A stretch of DNA of 64,000 bases from Bimuria novae-zelandiae CBS 107.79 (taxonomy: Eukaryota > Ascomycota > Dothideomycetes > Pleosporales > Didymosphaeriaceae), in the NCBI GenBank assembly GCA_010015655.1, contig ML976742.1:147150-211149 (forward strand), given 5' to 3'. The notes below the pieces were generated by a model. The model was given only the letters and a program-made list of their open reading frames with translations, made no database searches and was not told the origin of the DNA. This document shows, in pieces, positions 1 to 10,147 of the stretch (its first letter is position 1; each line of letters opens with the position of its first letter). Made by a program: the position numbers and the translations under genes.

Positions 1-421
1 ACCGGTGGCTTGCTCGAGATCGGTGGGGACAGTTCCGGGCTTCGCACCGGGTGGAAGAAGATCGGCCTCGGACTTGATTTCTATACCAGCGACGTTATTA
101 GCTATTGATAGTTTCGTCATGTATGTTGAAGCGACCCGGTCGCAGCTCGGCAGCACGGATGTCGGGCAGCGGGCAGCCAGCACGTACGGTCAAGCTTCTT
201 GTACCCCTCGATAACACTGGGAGAGCTCGCAGAGTGGCCTGTCTCCTTGTCCGCGGTGGACTTCTCGTTCACATCGCCTGCAATGGCAGTCAGCGGTGCA
301 TCGTATGATTGAGCTCCTGGCGCGACTCACGGCGGACAAAGGTGGTGGTGAAGGTGCGACGGGCGAGCACGCGCGGGGCAGCTCGCCGTGCGACGGCAAA
401 GGCAGAGCGCTGGACGAACAT
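1..421 (-). CDS. COX4: Cytochrome c oxidase subunit IV (COX4/COX5B family), partial
   Basis: Nuclear-encoded subunit of respiratory complex IV, acting in the mitochondrial inner membrane. Three exons are visible: 421-331, 277-188 and 80 to beyond the left edge. The first intron has a GTGAGT donor and CTGAC branch point before TTGCAG. The second runs GTACGT to TATAG with a GCTAATAAC branch site. The N-terminus MFVQRSAFAVARRAAPRV, with Arg and hydroxyl residues and no acids, is a typical presequence ending near FTTTFVRR. Exon 3 gives LPPGAKPGTVPTDLEQATG, a hallmark stretch of the fungal family. The zinc-binding C-terminal half is off the window. An upstream in-frame start exists, but the presequence begins at 421. 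It is divergent from the nicotinamidase gene. Confidence 0.87.
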
Positions 422-742
422 TTGGGGCGCAATTGGGGTGGAGTGGAGAGGGCGTGCGGTGGTGTGAAGCTGCAAAGTTGGCGCCGACATCCAACCAGCG
501 ATCGTGCCATGCGAAGCTTGGCGTGGAACGAGGAGCTCGGATGAGTCAGCGCTGGGAGGGCTCCGCTATCAATGAGCTGCGCATAGCCTATCTTTTGAAG
601 CTTTGTCCGCCATGTGAGTGTCACCAGGCAGAAGCACAGCTAGTAGCGTGCAAACAGTGCTCAAGACACTTGCCAGATGTTACCTAAATAAATAGCTACC
701 TGTCCGACGCCCACTACAGGATCGCACCTTCCACCTGCAACC
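422..742. other. Divergent intergenic region COX4 / nicotinamidase
   Basis: This 321-bp gap separates the two divergent start codons and presumably holds both promoters. I recognise no specific motif. Confidence 0.4.
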
Positions 743-1469
743 ATGCCCTTCAAGCCAGCCCTCGTCATTGTGGACGTGCAAGAGGACTTTTGCCCGCCCG
801 TGAGTCGCACGTGACGATTTTTAAATAACTGCTGATAGCTTTGTCAAGAACGGATTACTCGCAGTCCAAGGCGGACGCGACATCGTCCCTCTGGTCAACG
901 AACTGCTTGGTCGGCCCTTCCTGCTCAAGATCGCTACCAAGGACTTCCACCCGCAAGACCACATCTCCTTTGCCTCCAACCACGAAGCGCCTAATAACAA
1001 GCCCTTCGAGTCGTCCGTCATCATCAAAAATCCCCTAAACCCCTCGGAGACGCAGGAGACACGCTTATGGCCGGATCACTGTGTTCAGGGCACCAAGGGC
1101 TCTGAGCTGCTCCCAGAGCTCGACATCAAGCAAGTGCACAAGATCGTGGAGAAGGGACAAGACAAGCGCGTGGAGATGTATTCTGCATTTGCGGACCCCT
1201 TCACGAATCCATGCGTGAGCAAGAGCGAGCTGGCGAAGCTGCTGCACGATGCGGGAGTCACGGATGTGTTCGTAGCGGGGCTGGCAGCCGACTACTGCGT
1301 GCGATATACAGCGCTGGATGCCGCGAAGGAGGGCTTCAAGACTCGCGTCATCGGTGAGGCGACGAGGGCGGTTGATCCATCAGCCATGGACGAGGTCTTG
1401 AAGGAGTACGAGCAGGCGGGCGTCACTGTTATTGGCAAGGACGACGAGTCGCTCACCCTCGTGAAGTAG
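743..1469 (+). CDS. PNC1: Nicotinamidase (Pnc1-like)
   Basis: Hydrolyses nicotinamide to nicotinate and ammonia in NAD salvage, indirectly relieving sirtuin inhibition. Exons 743-799 and 849-1469 give 225 residues; the 49-nt intron runs GTGAGT to CAAG, and only that acceptor keeps frame to give CPPNGLLAV. Catalytic Asp11 lies in VDVQEDF, Lys121 in IVEKGQD and the nucleophile Cys169 in LAADYCVRY. Metal ligands are Asp51 and His53 (KDFHPQDH) and His96 (WPDHCVQGT), so the active site is complete. Length matches the yeast enzyme closely. It begins 321 bp from the divergent COX4 start. Confidence 0.93.
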
Positions 1470-2151
1470 AGAGATCGGTTTTTCACTCTCACATCACCCC
1501 CAGTCTGCTTTGTCTGGGCGATTTCCTTGGTATGAACTGGCAGGAACGGAGCTCTGATAAGCATGATACCCGATGGGCATTTCCCTAGGCGTTCCGCTTT
1601 ATCCCTTGATGAGCTGAAACGTCCAGTTATGTTTCCTATGTAGCTAATCAGGTACCATGTACCGTCAAAGTTCGTGCGCAATTTTGCGCCTTGCTTCTTG
1701 CTTCTCACCCAGTGCTACTTGTTCCGAGGATGCCGAGCCTGGGCTGCACGGGTCAGCTGCCTGTGTCGTCCGCGCCGGCAGCGAAGTGACGTGAGTGGGG
1801 TCTTCGACCACCTCACAGTATATGAGCTCAAATCCTGCGCACTTGAAGCGCCAACATAGAATTTGTGTTTGATTTGCTTCACACCACACTGCGATTAGGC
1901 GGGGGCAACTAAGCACGCACGGTAAGTTCAAAGAAGCCCGGACCGCCGAATTTTCCCCCGCGCCGGCGCGTTCCGTCATCGCTCTCTGACTGGCAGGGTC
2001 GCGGTTGGCTGCGCGACTACCACACTTCACTCAACCAGCAATCCATTCGCCTATTGTGTAGCCTTGAGACTGAGACTGCAGGATTCGTGTTATCTATTGC
2101 ACTTGCCACTCACATAATCTGCCCCGGTTCTGCGCAGCGAACATATCCACC
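1470..2151. other. Intergenic region
   Basis: About 680 bp between nicotinamidase and the OSBP gene. It should hold the terminator of the first and the promoter of the second. No repeat, RNA gene or supported ORF was seen; short ORFs on both strands lack coding character. Confidence 0.4.
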
Positions 2152-4206
2152 ATGGTGTTGGGGCACAGGCGGCACTCGCTGACAAGTGAGTCTTGCAAAG
2201 TTCTTGCTGCCTGATCAAGCCAGAAAGCCCAAGTGCGAAACATGCTGATAGATGAATAACAGGCAACCGATCATCGATCGACTCGACCAGAGGCGATGAA
2301 GTCACAAAGGAGGACGAGACGGTGGTGGACGCGGATCAGGGCAACAGTATGTCTGCAGTGCCGCAGGATTCTGTGAAAGCTGGCTGACTGGGACAACCTG
2401 CAGTGCTCACTCACATCATATCATCTCTCCGGCCAGGCGCGGATTTGAGCCGAGTGACGCTACCAACCTTCATTTTAGAACCACGGTCCATGCTGGAAAG
2501 GATAACAAAGTGTGTTTTTGGAGTTTTCGGTGGATTCGGCGGATTTGTATGCTAACAATCTCACAGCTTTATGGCCCACCCGGAGACCCTCTTACCCATG
2601 CCTCAAATCGAAGACCCTATCCAGCGATTTGTAGCAGTGACCAAGTTCTACTTGAGTGGCTGGCACATCAAACCCCCGTATGCATCCCTATCCTACCCAC
2701 AAGCACCAGCTGATGTAAGAACAGAGGCGTCAAGAAGCCGCTCAATCCGATCTTGGGCGAAATATTCACCGGTTACTGGGACTACCCCGACGGCACCCGC
2801 GGTTACTACATTTCCGAACAGACATCGCACCACCCGCCCAAGTCAAGCTACTTCTTCATGGCGCCTGAACATCACATACGGATAGATGGCACACTGAAGC
2901 CTAGGAGCAAGTTCCTGGGCAACTCTGCTGCGAGCATGATGGAGGGCATCGCAGTGATGCGCTTCTTGGACACTGGCGAACGATTGTAGGTGCGACGGCG
3001 GTAACATTCCAGCCCAGCTGACCGTGACACAGCTTCATCACGCAACCGAACATGTACGCGCGTGGCATCCTCTTCGGCAAGATGAAGTACGAACTCGGCG
3101 ATCACAGCTATATTCGATGTCCCGAGACCGGCATGGAAGCAGACATCGAATTCAAGACCAAGGGCTGGGTGGGTGGCACATATAATGCAATCGGTGGCTT
3201 TATAAGTGACAAGAATGGCAAGCATCTCTTCGAACTCTCTGGTCTGTGGAATGAGGAAATGTGGATCAAAGACCTAACGGTTAGTTCAACTTCGTGTTGC
3301 TCTGGTCACAGCAGCTTTTTGGACTGATGTGTTTGCAGACGGGCAAAAAGCAGCTCCTTTTTGATGCGTCCCACGCCAAACCCTCGTACCCGAAAGCCCG
3401 ACCACTCGAAGAACAGGACGAGCGTGAATCACAGAAACTGTGGCACGTTGTAACAGATGCTGTGAAGCGAAAGGACCAGGACACAGCCACCAATGACAAG
3501 GCGCGGATTGAAGATAGGCAGAGAGAAGAGGCGGCAAAGCGGAACAGCGACGGCGTCGACTGGCATCCACAGCTCTTTCGACGCGTGCAGGGAGGTCCTG
3601 GTGGAAGCGAAGAAGGCGAGGAAGATCTGGATTGGATCATCAACGCTAAAATGTAGGCAATCGAAAGTCTTCAGCTGATGCTTTACTAATTTAAATAGCG
3701 ATGGCAAGACACCCGAAGAGCAAGTCAAACAGATTCTGGGGATTGCAGCAATCCTACCCGGCCAAGCGCCGCCCAACCGCAGATTCAGCATTCCCTCCCG
3801 GAGTGAACACAACGATCCATCAGCGGCAGGCAATCAGACTATTCAACAGTCCTATCTAGTGAACAACAACACAAAGCCAGAAGTCAGTCAAACAGAGCTC
3901 GATCTACCCCAGCAAAAGCAGCAAACCTCTAGCGACCTCATTGATCTCAGCGACCCAGCCCCTGACGAGGGTATGGGCGTAAATGCAAACAATCCAAAGG
4001 ATGATCCGCGCCTGCCAGTCGAGAAACCAAACTCAACGCCCGAGAACTCTAATTCTGGGAAGAAGAGTCAGGATGAGTTCTCGGAATCGATGCCACCAAG
4101 CAGGCTGCTGAATTTCGTAGATGGTGAGCCGGGAGAAGGGAAGGCGTTGAAAAGGGTTGACTCGGAAACGGAAGAAGAGGAACGATTTCATGATGCACAC
4201 TCATGA
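2152..4206 (+). CDS. Oxysterol-binding protein homologue (Kes1/Osh4-like)
   Basis: Lipid-transfer protein exchanging sterol and phosphoinositide at membrane contact sites. Eight exons join in frame: 2152-2185, 2263-2346, 2404-2509, 2567-2677, 2725-2985, 3033-3279, 3339-3652 and 3699-4206, giving 554 residues. The family fingerprint EQTSHHPP starts near residue 143. [19 protein letters not shown] (exons 3-4) is the conserved N-terminal lid and core region, and [18 protein letters not shown] follows. There is no PH domain or ankyrin repeat, so it is a short ORD-only type with a 150-residue acidic, Ser/Pro-rich tail that is probably disordered. All introns are 47-77 nt with canonical ends. It appears intact. 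Confidence 0.93.
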
Positions 4207-4969
4207 ACGAGCGGCTTGCTTTCGTGACGCGTATCGACTCCTTGTGACCGCCTTTCTTTTTACTTCTTATCGGCCTTGCGAAATATACCATGGCATCGCG
4301 GTTCATTGGCAGGGGATCTCGAGGGAGAGGGACGTGTGGACCTAGGAATGTTTTGGGCTGGAAATACGGCAGTAATGTGAAAATGCACGCAAATTCAACG
4401 GAGCCCAGGTTCAAGTTCACTCTTTGGATCTCGGATGGATTGGGAACTTGCTAAAATGCACTACCCAAAGCCTGGACCAGGGAACATAGAGGTGAAGAAA
4501 GCAAGCTGAATTCCTGAACAGGAAGGTCTTAAAACTAGAGGTGTTTGTTTCCCGGAGACCCGTATCCGCAAGTTCTCCCATTCCTTCAGCACAATATGGA
4601 CGCCACTCGCGAGTCGCCCAAGATCCGACCACCGTCCATTTGCCAGGGTAGCCCCACGTGCTGCTTGGCACGCTGGGCAGCCTAGCTACATGTCGGTTCG
4701 GCGTTGGTTCGTCACCACCGGATTCCACTTCTCTGCGTGGAACTAAGGTCAAAACCAGAGGGTGATTACCCCACGTGCGGGAGCTTTGGACCTTTCCTGG
4801 TTGTGAGCTCCGAGAGCTTCGGCAGCTCTCCGCGTCGCGATGGCTTGCAGGACGAGATAAGAGAAGCCATGGCCCCGAGAAATGTAGTGTGCGCTGCAGG
4901 AACGCATTCTTTTGGTCCCCCGTCGTTTTGAGGTCCGCCAGTCATTGAAACTGCTGTCAATCGCTCAAG
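4207..4969. other. Intergenic region
   Basis: About 760 bp between the OSBP stop and the glycerophosphodiesterase start, tandem genes on the plus strand. No repeat or RNA gene was recognised. Confidence 0.4.
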
Positions 4970-6193
4970 ATGCGCTCTGTCGTTGCCCTCGCGCTGCTGG
5001 CGACGTCCGCTGCCGCCGCTCCGTCCAAAGGCTACAACACCGGTCATGGGGCCTCTAAACTCAACGTACAAGTCGGCGACCGTCCGTACTACCTCGTCAA
5101 TAACATGGACGATGGGCCGTTGAAGGAGAAACTTCAATCGTGCTCCGAAGGCCCTTTCAAGACCTCCAACTTCGTCGTGTCGCACCGCGGTGCAGCCCTC
5201 CAATTCCCCGAGCACACCGTTGAAGGTCTGACTGCGGCGCGTCGGCAAGGCGCTGGAATTCTCGAATGTGACGTAGCCTTCACAAAAGACAAGAAGCTCG
5301 TATGCCGCCATGCGCAGTGTGACCTGCACACCACGACCAACATCCTCAACACAACGCTCGGCGCGAAGTGCACTACGCCTTTCAAACCAGCGGCCGACGG
5401 CCAGCCTGCTGAGGCCAAGTGCTGCACGTCCGACATCACACAGGCGGAGTTCAAGACGCTGTGCGCGAAAATGGATGGTTCCAACCCCAACGGCACCACG
5501 GTCGAGGAGTACATGGACGGCACACCGTACTTCCGCACCGATTTGTACGCGACGTGCGGCACCGTGATGACGCTGGAGGAGTACATCAAAATCGTCGACG
5601 GCTACGGTCTCCAATTCACACCCGAGCTCAAGACACCCGAAGTCCCAATGCCCTTTGACGGTTACACCCAAGAGCAGTACGCGCAGGACCTCATCAACAC
5701 CTTCAAAAAGCACAAGATCCATCCCTCCCGTGTGTGGGCGCAATCCTTTCTCCCCGCCGACATCTTCTACTGGATCAAAAACGAGCCCGCGTTCGGCCGG
5801 CAAGCCGTCTACCTCGACGAGCGCGTCGACACCCCCGAGGGCTACGTCAACGCGACCGCCTCCATCCCCGAGCTCGCGCGCCGCGGCGTCAAGGTCATGG
5901 CACCGCCATTCTTCGCGCTCACGAAGGTCAATGCGAGGGGCAAGATCGTGCCGTCTGAGTACGCGCTTGCGACGAAGAAGGCGGGCATGGATATCATCAC
6001 CTGGAGCTTTGAGCGTAGCGGGTGGTTGAACCAGGGCGGCGACTATTATTATCAGTATGTCAGGGATGTGATTAATAATGATGGGGATATGTATACCGTG
6101 CTGGATGTGCTGGCACAGCAGGTTAAGATTAAGGGTCTGTTTAGCGATTGGCCGGCTACGGTTACGTATTATGCGAATTGCTTTGGGCTGTGA
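4970..6193 (+). CDS. Secreted glycerophosphodiester phosphodiesterase family protein
   Basis: A PLC-like phosphodiesterase barrel enzyme expected to hydrolyse glycerophosphodiesters outside the cell. Single exon, 407 residues. A signal peptide (MRSVVALALLATSAAAA) is followed by the GDPD core: catalytic His72-Arg73 in VVSHRGAALQFPEHT, acidic metal ligands Glu99 and Asp101 in ILECDVAFTKDKKLVCRHA, and a second His at 114. Many cysteines suggest disulfides. The C-terminal WSFERSGWL and FSDWPATVTYYANC segments fit the fungal secreted subgroup. The reverse-strand ORF at 4766-5803 is its shadow. The gene ends about 1.8 kb before the transposon island and shows no RIP damage. Confidence 0.88.
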   Translation: MRSVVALALLATSAAAAPSKGYNTGHGASKLNVQVGDRPYYLVNNMDDGPLKEKLQSCSEGPFKTSNFVVSHRGAALQFPEHTVEGLTAARRQGAGILECDVAFTKDKKLVCRHAQCDLHTTTNILNTTLGAKCTTPFKPAADGQPAEAKCCTSDITQAEFKTLCAKMDGSNPNGTTVEEYMDGTPYFRTDLYATCGTVMTLEEYIKIVDGYGLQFTPELKTPEVPMPFDGYTQEQYAQDLINTFKKHKIHPSRVWAQSFLPADIFYWIKNEPAFGRQAVYLDERVDTPEGYVNATASIPELARRGVKVMAPPFFALTKVNARGKIVPSEYALATKKAGMDIITWSFERSGWLNQGGDYYYQYVRDVINNDGDMYTVLDVLAQQVKIKGLFSDWPATVTYYANCFGL

Positions 6194-8016
6194 GAGGGCA
6201 TGCTTATACAGGGCTGAGGGCGGGGGCTGTATATATTGGAATGATGTATAAATGATAATGTATTTGACGAAGAGACGTGTTCTTGGTCCCTCGAGCAGTA
6301 CTGCAGTCGATGATGGTCTGCTGTCTCAAGGTGGCGAGTTGACGACCTGAACGCGTGTGACGGGTGCAGTGCGGCAGCGACGGTTGAGATGTCGCGCAAT
6401 AACAGAGCTAGCTTTATAGTGACGAATTTTACAAAGCCCTCTCTACCAGAATACAGGATAGGTAAAAGGTAATTTGACGCGAGAGCAAGCTACTAGACTC
6501 TAGTACTTTGATCTTCGGACCTTGTTTAACCATCCAACACTCATGACGATGATATTTGGTATTCTCCGCTACATAGGTACCCGTTTTTCAATCTCAAACG
6601 CCTGGTCCTTTGCTCATTGCCCCAGGGTCGATATTAACCTTGCATTTTCGGACCTATTTCGAAAGAGATCACTACTTGGGTCAACACGGTATTGTCGGTA
6701 GCTGTTAGAGTGTACTTTCCCCAGGCTAGCCTAGCCCTAGCATATATAGCCTCCATAGTGTCATAGCATTCAATCCATTACGATACCTTTACAGTGGCTT
6801 CCAGCCCAGAGAGCAAAAATTTGTTTTTTTGAAGAGGCACTGGAATTCATCTTGGCCGTTACGTTCCAGCGAATACTCTAGTTGATTGCGACTATGCAAC
6901 TCAAAGATGGGGTTCTGTTCCCGGCCCTCTCAATATGCTATAAGGGTTCTGAATGTGAGTGCTTCTTGACGACGTTGTCACAGTATATATATCACAGTAT
7001 ATATATTGACTGGTTCCTTTCTCCGTCTATCTCGCGGTCGTGTCGCCAATTTACCTACGAAATAGATCTTAGCTGGATCAGTAGTGGTGACGCCTGCTCA
7101 ATGAGCCGATTTTTTCTCCGTCCGATCATACGGCCGGTTTCGCGGACATCATACAATTGCCGGGGCCGATAAGGATAGTTATGGAGCCAAAACGCAACTA
7201 TTGTTGGCCCTTGTTACGTTCATGGCATCATACATGCCGCGCCGTATAGAACTTCATACGAGGAGAGGCGGATCGAGCGGCTGTGAGGGTTGCCTGTAGG
7301 AAGGGAAAACCGAGGTAGCTTAGTGGCTGGTGTAGTGTACCGGATTTCTTAACAATCTTTCTTAGTCCCTGTTTCCTATTGTATCGCGAAGCTTTCGCAC
7401 ACGAGTAACTTCGCCTGGTTGCACATAACATCAGTATCCTACATGGCTTCATGAGCATGAGGCACTGTTGCGGATTCCAGTTTGTGGCTCCAGTTCCAAA
7501 AAATTGCCGTCGCGATACCTTTTGATGTGATCAGTTGTGGTCATTTCTACGCTTAGCGACCTGTAGTGGTACAGGTTCCGTTTTGTCGTATGTACTCCCC
7601 TTAGACTAGCACCGGCCGTTCGAAGTAGAGTATCTCCGGAATTAAACGCCGGCTCGACAACGAGAAGCTGGTGTCATCATTGTCGGTGCCAGGTGGTGCA
7701 GCAGCTAATCAGGAGGACAACCAGAGCTCTGGGTATACCGGTGGTCTGTTTCCAATCCGGCTCGTGGAACGTGTGGGCCTGCAAACTGTCGTCGTGAAAC
7801 ACTACCCTCGCTAGAAGCAAACATTGCGGTACTTTGAAAGCCCAAAATTGTTCCGAGGTTGTCATCGCTGCGCTATCAAATGGTGAGATAAGTGTAGCAT
7901 GCTGATGGGCGGGCCCATGCAACATGGCGATATTGCAAATGCATTGGACCTCGTAAGGGGGTCCGAGATCCAGGGTCTGAGTCGCTAGAGGGGACCAGAT
8001 TCGTCAGCGCTCGGAC
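6194..8016. other. Intergenic region before the transposon island
   Basis: About 1.8 kb without a supported gene. A 14-bp unit (CACAGTATATATAT) occurs twice in tandem near 6979-7006. Base composition is intermediate and the stretch is not obviously RIP-mutated. A minus-strand ATG-started ORF at 7677-7925 (82 codons) matches no family I know, and its composition does not look coding. Confidence 0.4.
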
Positions 8017-10147
8017 TACCCTGCCGAGACAGTCAGTGCGCCGCGACACTAACGCGCCACCCCAACACCAGCACCGCAGCCAGCAACATGAGGCTATAGA
8101 GTTTTACATAAAAGCTTTTATCGCGAAATTTTCTAGAGTTAAGATTTTATAGAGCTATAGAAGATTACTAGCTAGTTAAATTATAAATATCTACTTAGTG
8201 TTCTAATTATTTAGCTACTGCGCGATACTGGCGCTAATAGCGTAAATATTACTATATTAATGTATATAGATGCTAGCGTAGGCTTCTTCCTCTTTATAAT
8301 TATATAAGTAGCTTTTAAAGCATTCTAGCTTCCCTTTTTAGCAATTTTAAAACGTTTTTAAAGTTGTTATTAAGCCTTGCGAGCCTATTAATAAAGGCGT
8401 TACTTAGTAGCCTAATTAGCTTTCTCCTTAGCGCGCGTATTTCTAATTACTATACGCGTAATACGCTTCTCCTATAGTAAATAAGCTTTAAGCTACCTAT
8501 TTACTATCTAGATCTCTCTTTGCTTACTTTTCTAGAGTTGTAGTTATTGCTTTTTAGCCTTTTATTGGCTGAGAGAATCGCGCGCCCTCTATACGCGGGC
8601 AGGTGACTAGAAAACAGATCCTCTATACTACTTATCTAGCTGCTTAAAAGGTAGAGTCCTGCCCTTTGTTTAACGCTGTTTCTAGTTTATAAGGGCTTCT
8701 CGTAGCCCCTAATTCTTATGCTCTAAGAGCTACTTCTGTATAAAAATTAAGTGTATAGTGCGATTTAGCTTCTTGGCCTTATTACCTCCCCTTGTATTAA
8801 TAATAACCTTTAAAAGCTAATTAATTTTGCGCTAATTAGATATGCTAAGTACTAAAGTAGAGCTTTCGCGCGATCTTTATTCTAGAAACTTATCTCTATT
8901 AAATTAACTAAAGATTAGTGTAGGATCTGGTGGCGAGATACCTATATACTTAAAAGCTTTAGTAATTAATTACGGCGTAACTAATGTTGTCTAGGCCCTC
9001 TAGAATAGTGTAAAGAAGTCTCTTTTAGTAATTATTAATAGCCCCTAACTCCTATATAGGTATGCGGAGAGCTTGTTGGAGTAGGCGATAGAAAGAGACT
9101 TAAATATACAGACGTCTAAAGGCTATAGCGTATAAGTGGCGTAAGGGGGAAATATCGCAAGGAGGATCTTTTTCTAATCACAGTAGTTAATAAAATCTAT
9201 AGTAACGTGAGATCTATACCTATTAAGGACTAAGAGTCGCTATTGCTATCGAGCCTTCTCCTTAGTATAGCGATTAAACACCTGTTTTAGTTATTAAAGC
9301 CCTATCTCGTTGTTTAACTATTTAGAGGTTAATGAGGTGATAAAGACTCTATAAGAATTAACATTAATTTCCTTAACCTAGCTTAATTGTAGAGTCTCAG
9401 CGTTAGATCGATAGATTAGTAATAGATTAATAGTAGATCTATCGGCGCATATACATGCGATGAGCGAGATCCACTCACGACTACTATCCTAAATAGATTG
9501 CCTCACTTGGCGACTCTTATATATAGGCCTGTCAAAGATCCTTTTTGACCTGCCGGTAATGCCGAGTAGGAAGCCTTTTTCGTCCATATTATAGGTATAC
9601 TAAGGCTCTATGCCATACTTTATAATTTTCTTATATAAAAGCTTAAAGTAGAGCCTATATCTTGCGCCTAAATTAGCGTTATAGTAATTATTATCTAGCC
9701 TAGTCGTCCATCGCGAGATTAGGGAGTTAAGGTAGCGCCTAATAAAGCAATTAACCTATTATATAGAGATATCCTTTTTAGCAATAATTAATATAAAGTT
9801 TTAGATTATCTAACGCGTAGGGGGTAGACCTTTCTAAGTAAGACGCTATATATACTATAGAAGCTTAGATTCTTATTATTAGTTAAGATTTTAGTAAGTC
9901 TATAGTAGCTATGTACGCGCCTGCATGGCGCATCTATGCTAGCGCGTTAATATTAACCGCACAACACTAAATTCTTCTATAATTTTTCTATATAAGAAAG
10001 TTTCTCCAGGTTCTCGTAAGTCGATAGCGATAATTGCAGCCTTAATCGGATCCATATTGGTGGAGATGCGGCGCGTCAAAGTTGAGGTGCTATATCTATT
10101 AGGGTGGCGCGTTAGTGTCGCGGCGCACTGACTGTCTTGGCAGGGTA
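8017..10147 (-). mobile_element. Element A: pogo/Fot1-type DNA transposon, RIP-degraded
   Basis: Bounded by inverted repeats of about 48 bp: TACCCTGCCGAGACAGTCAG at 8017 and its complement ending at 10147, each including a TA. Between about 8095 and 10095 CpA and TpG are scarce and TpA is very common, with stops in all frames: a heavy RIP signature. The transposase ran on the minus strand. TIRs and the first codons are much less mutated than the body. TA target duplication, TIR length and HTH type fit the pogo group. Confidence 0.8.
9939..10053 (-). pseudogene. N-terminal remnant of element A transposase (HTH-psq type)
   Basis: From ATG at 10053 the minus strand reads MDPIKAAIIAIDLREPG followed by a TFLYRKIIEEFSVVRL segment. 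This resembles the Psq-type helix-turn-helix that opens fungal pogo transposases. The frame stops after 38 codons, and everything downstream (to about 8100) is RIP-riddled. Substitutions inside the helix also look RIP-derived. Not functional. Confidence 0.7.

Noticed and set aside
3281..3833. Minus-strand ORFs of 94-134 codons
   Set aside because: Lie opposite well-supported OSBP exons.
4766..5803. 345-codon minus-strand ORF
   Set aside because: Exact antisense shadow of the GDPD gene, no motifs; the plus strand has signal peptide and catalytic residues.
7677..7925. 82-codon ATG-started minus-strand ORF
   Set aside because: No recognisable domain or splice partner, close to the RIP island; cannot be supported as a gene.
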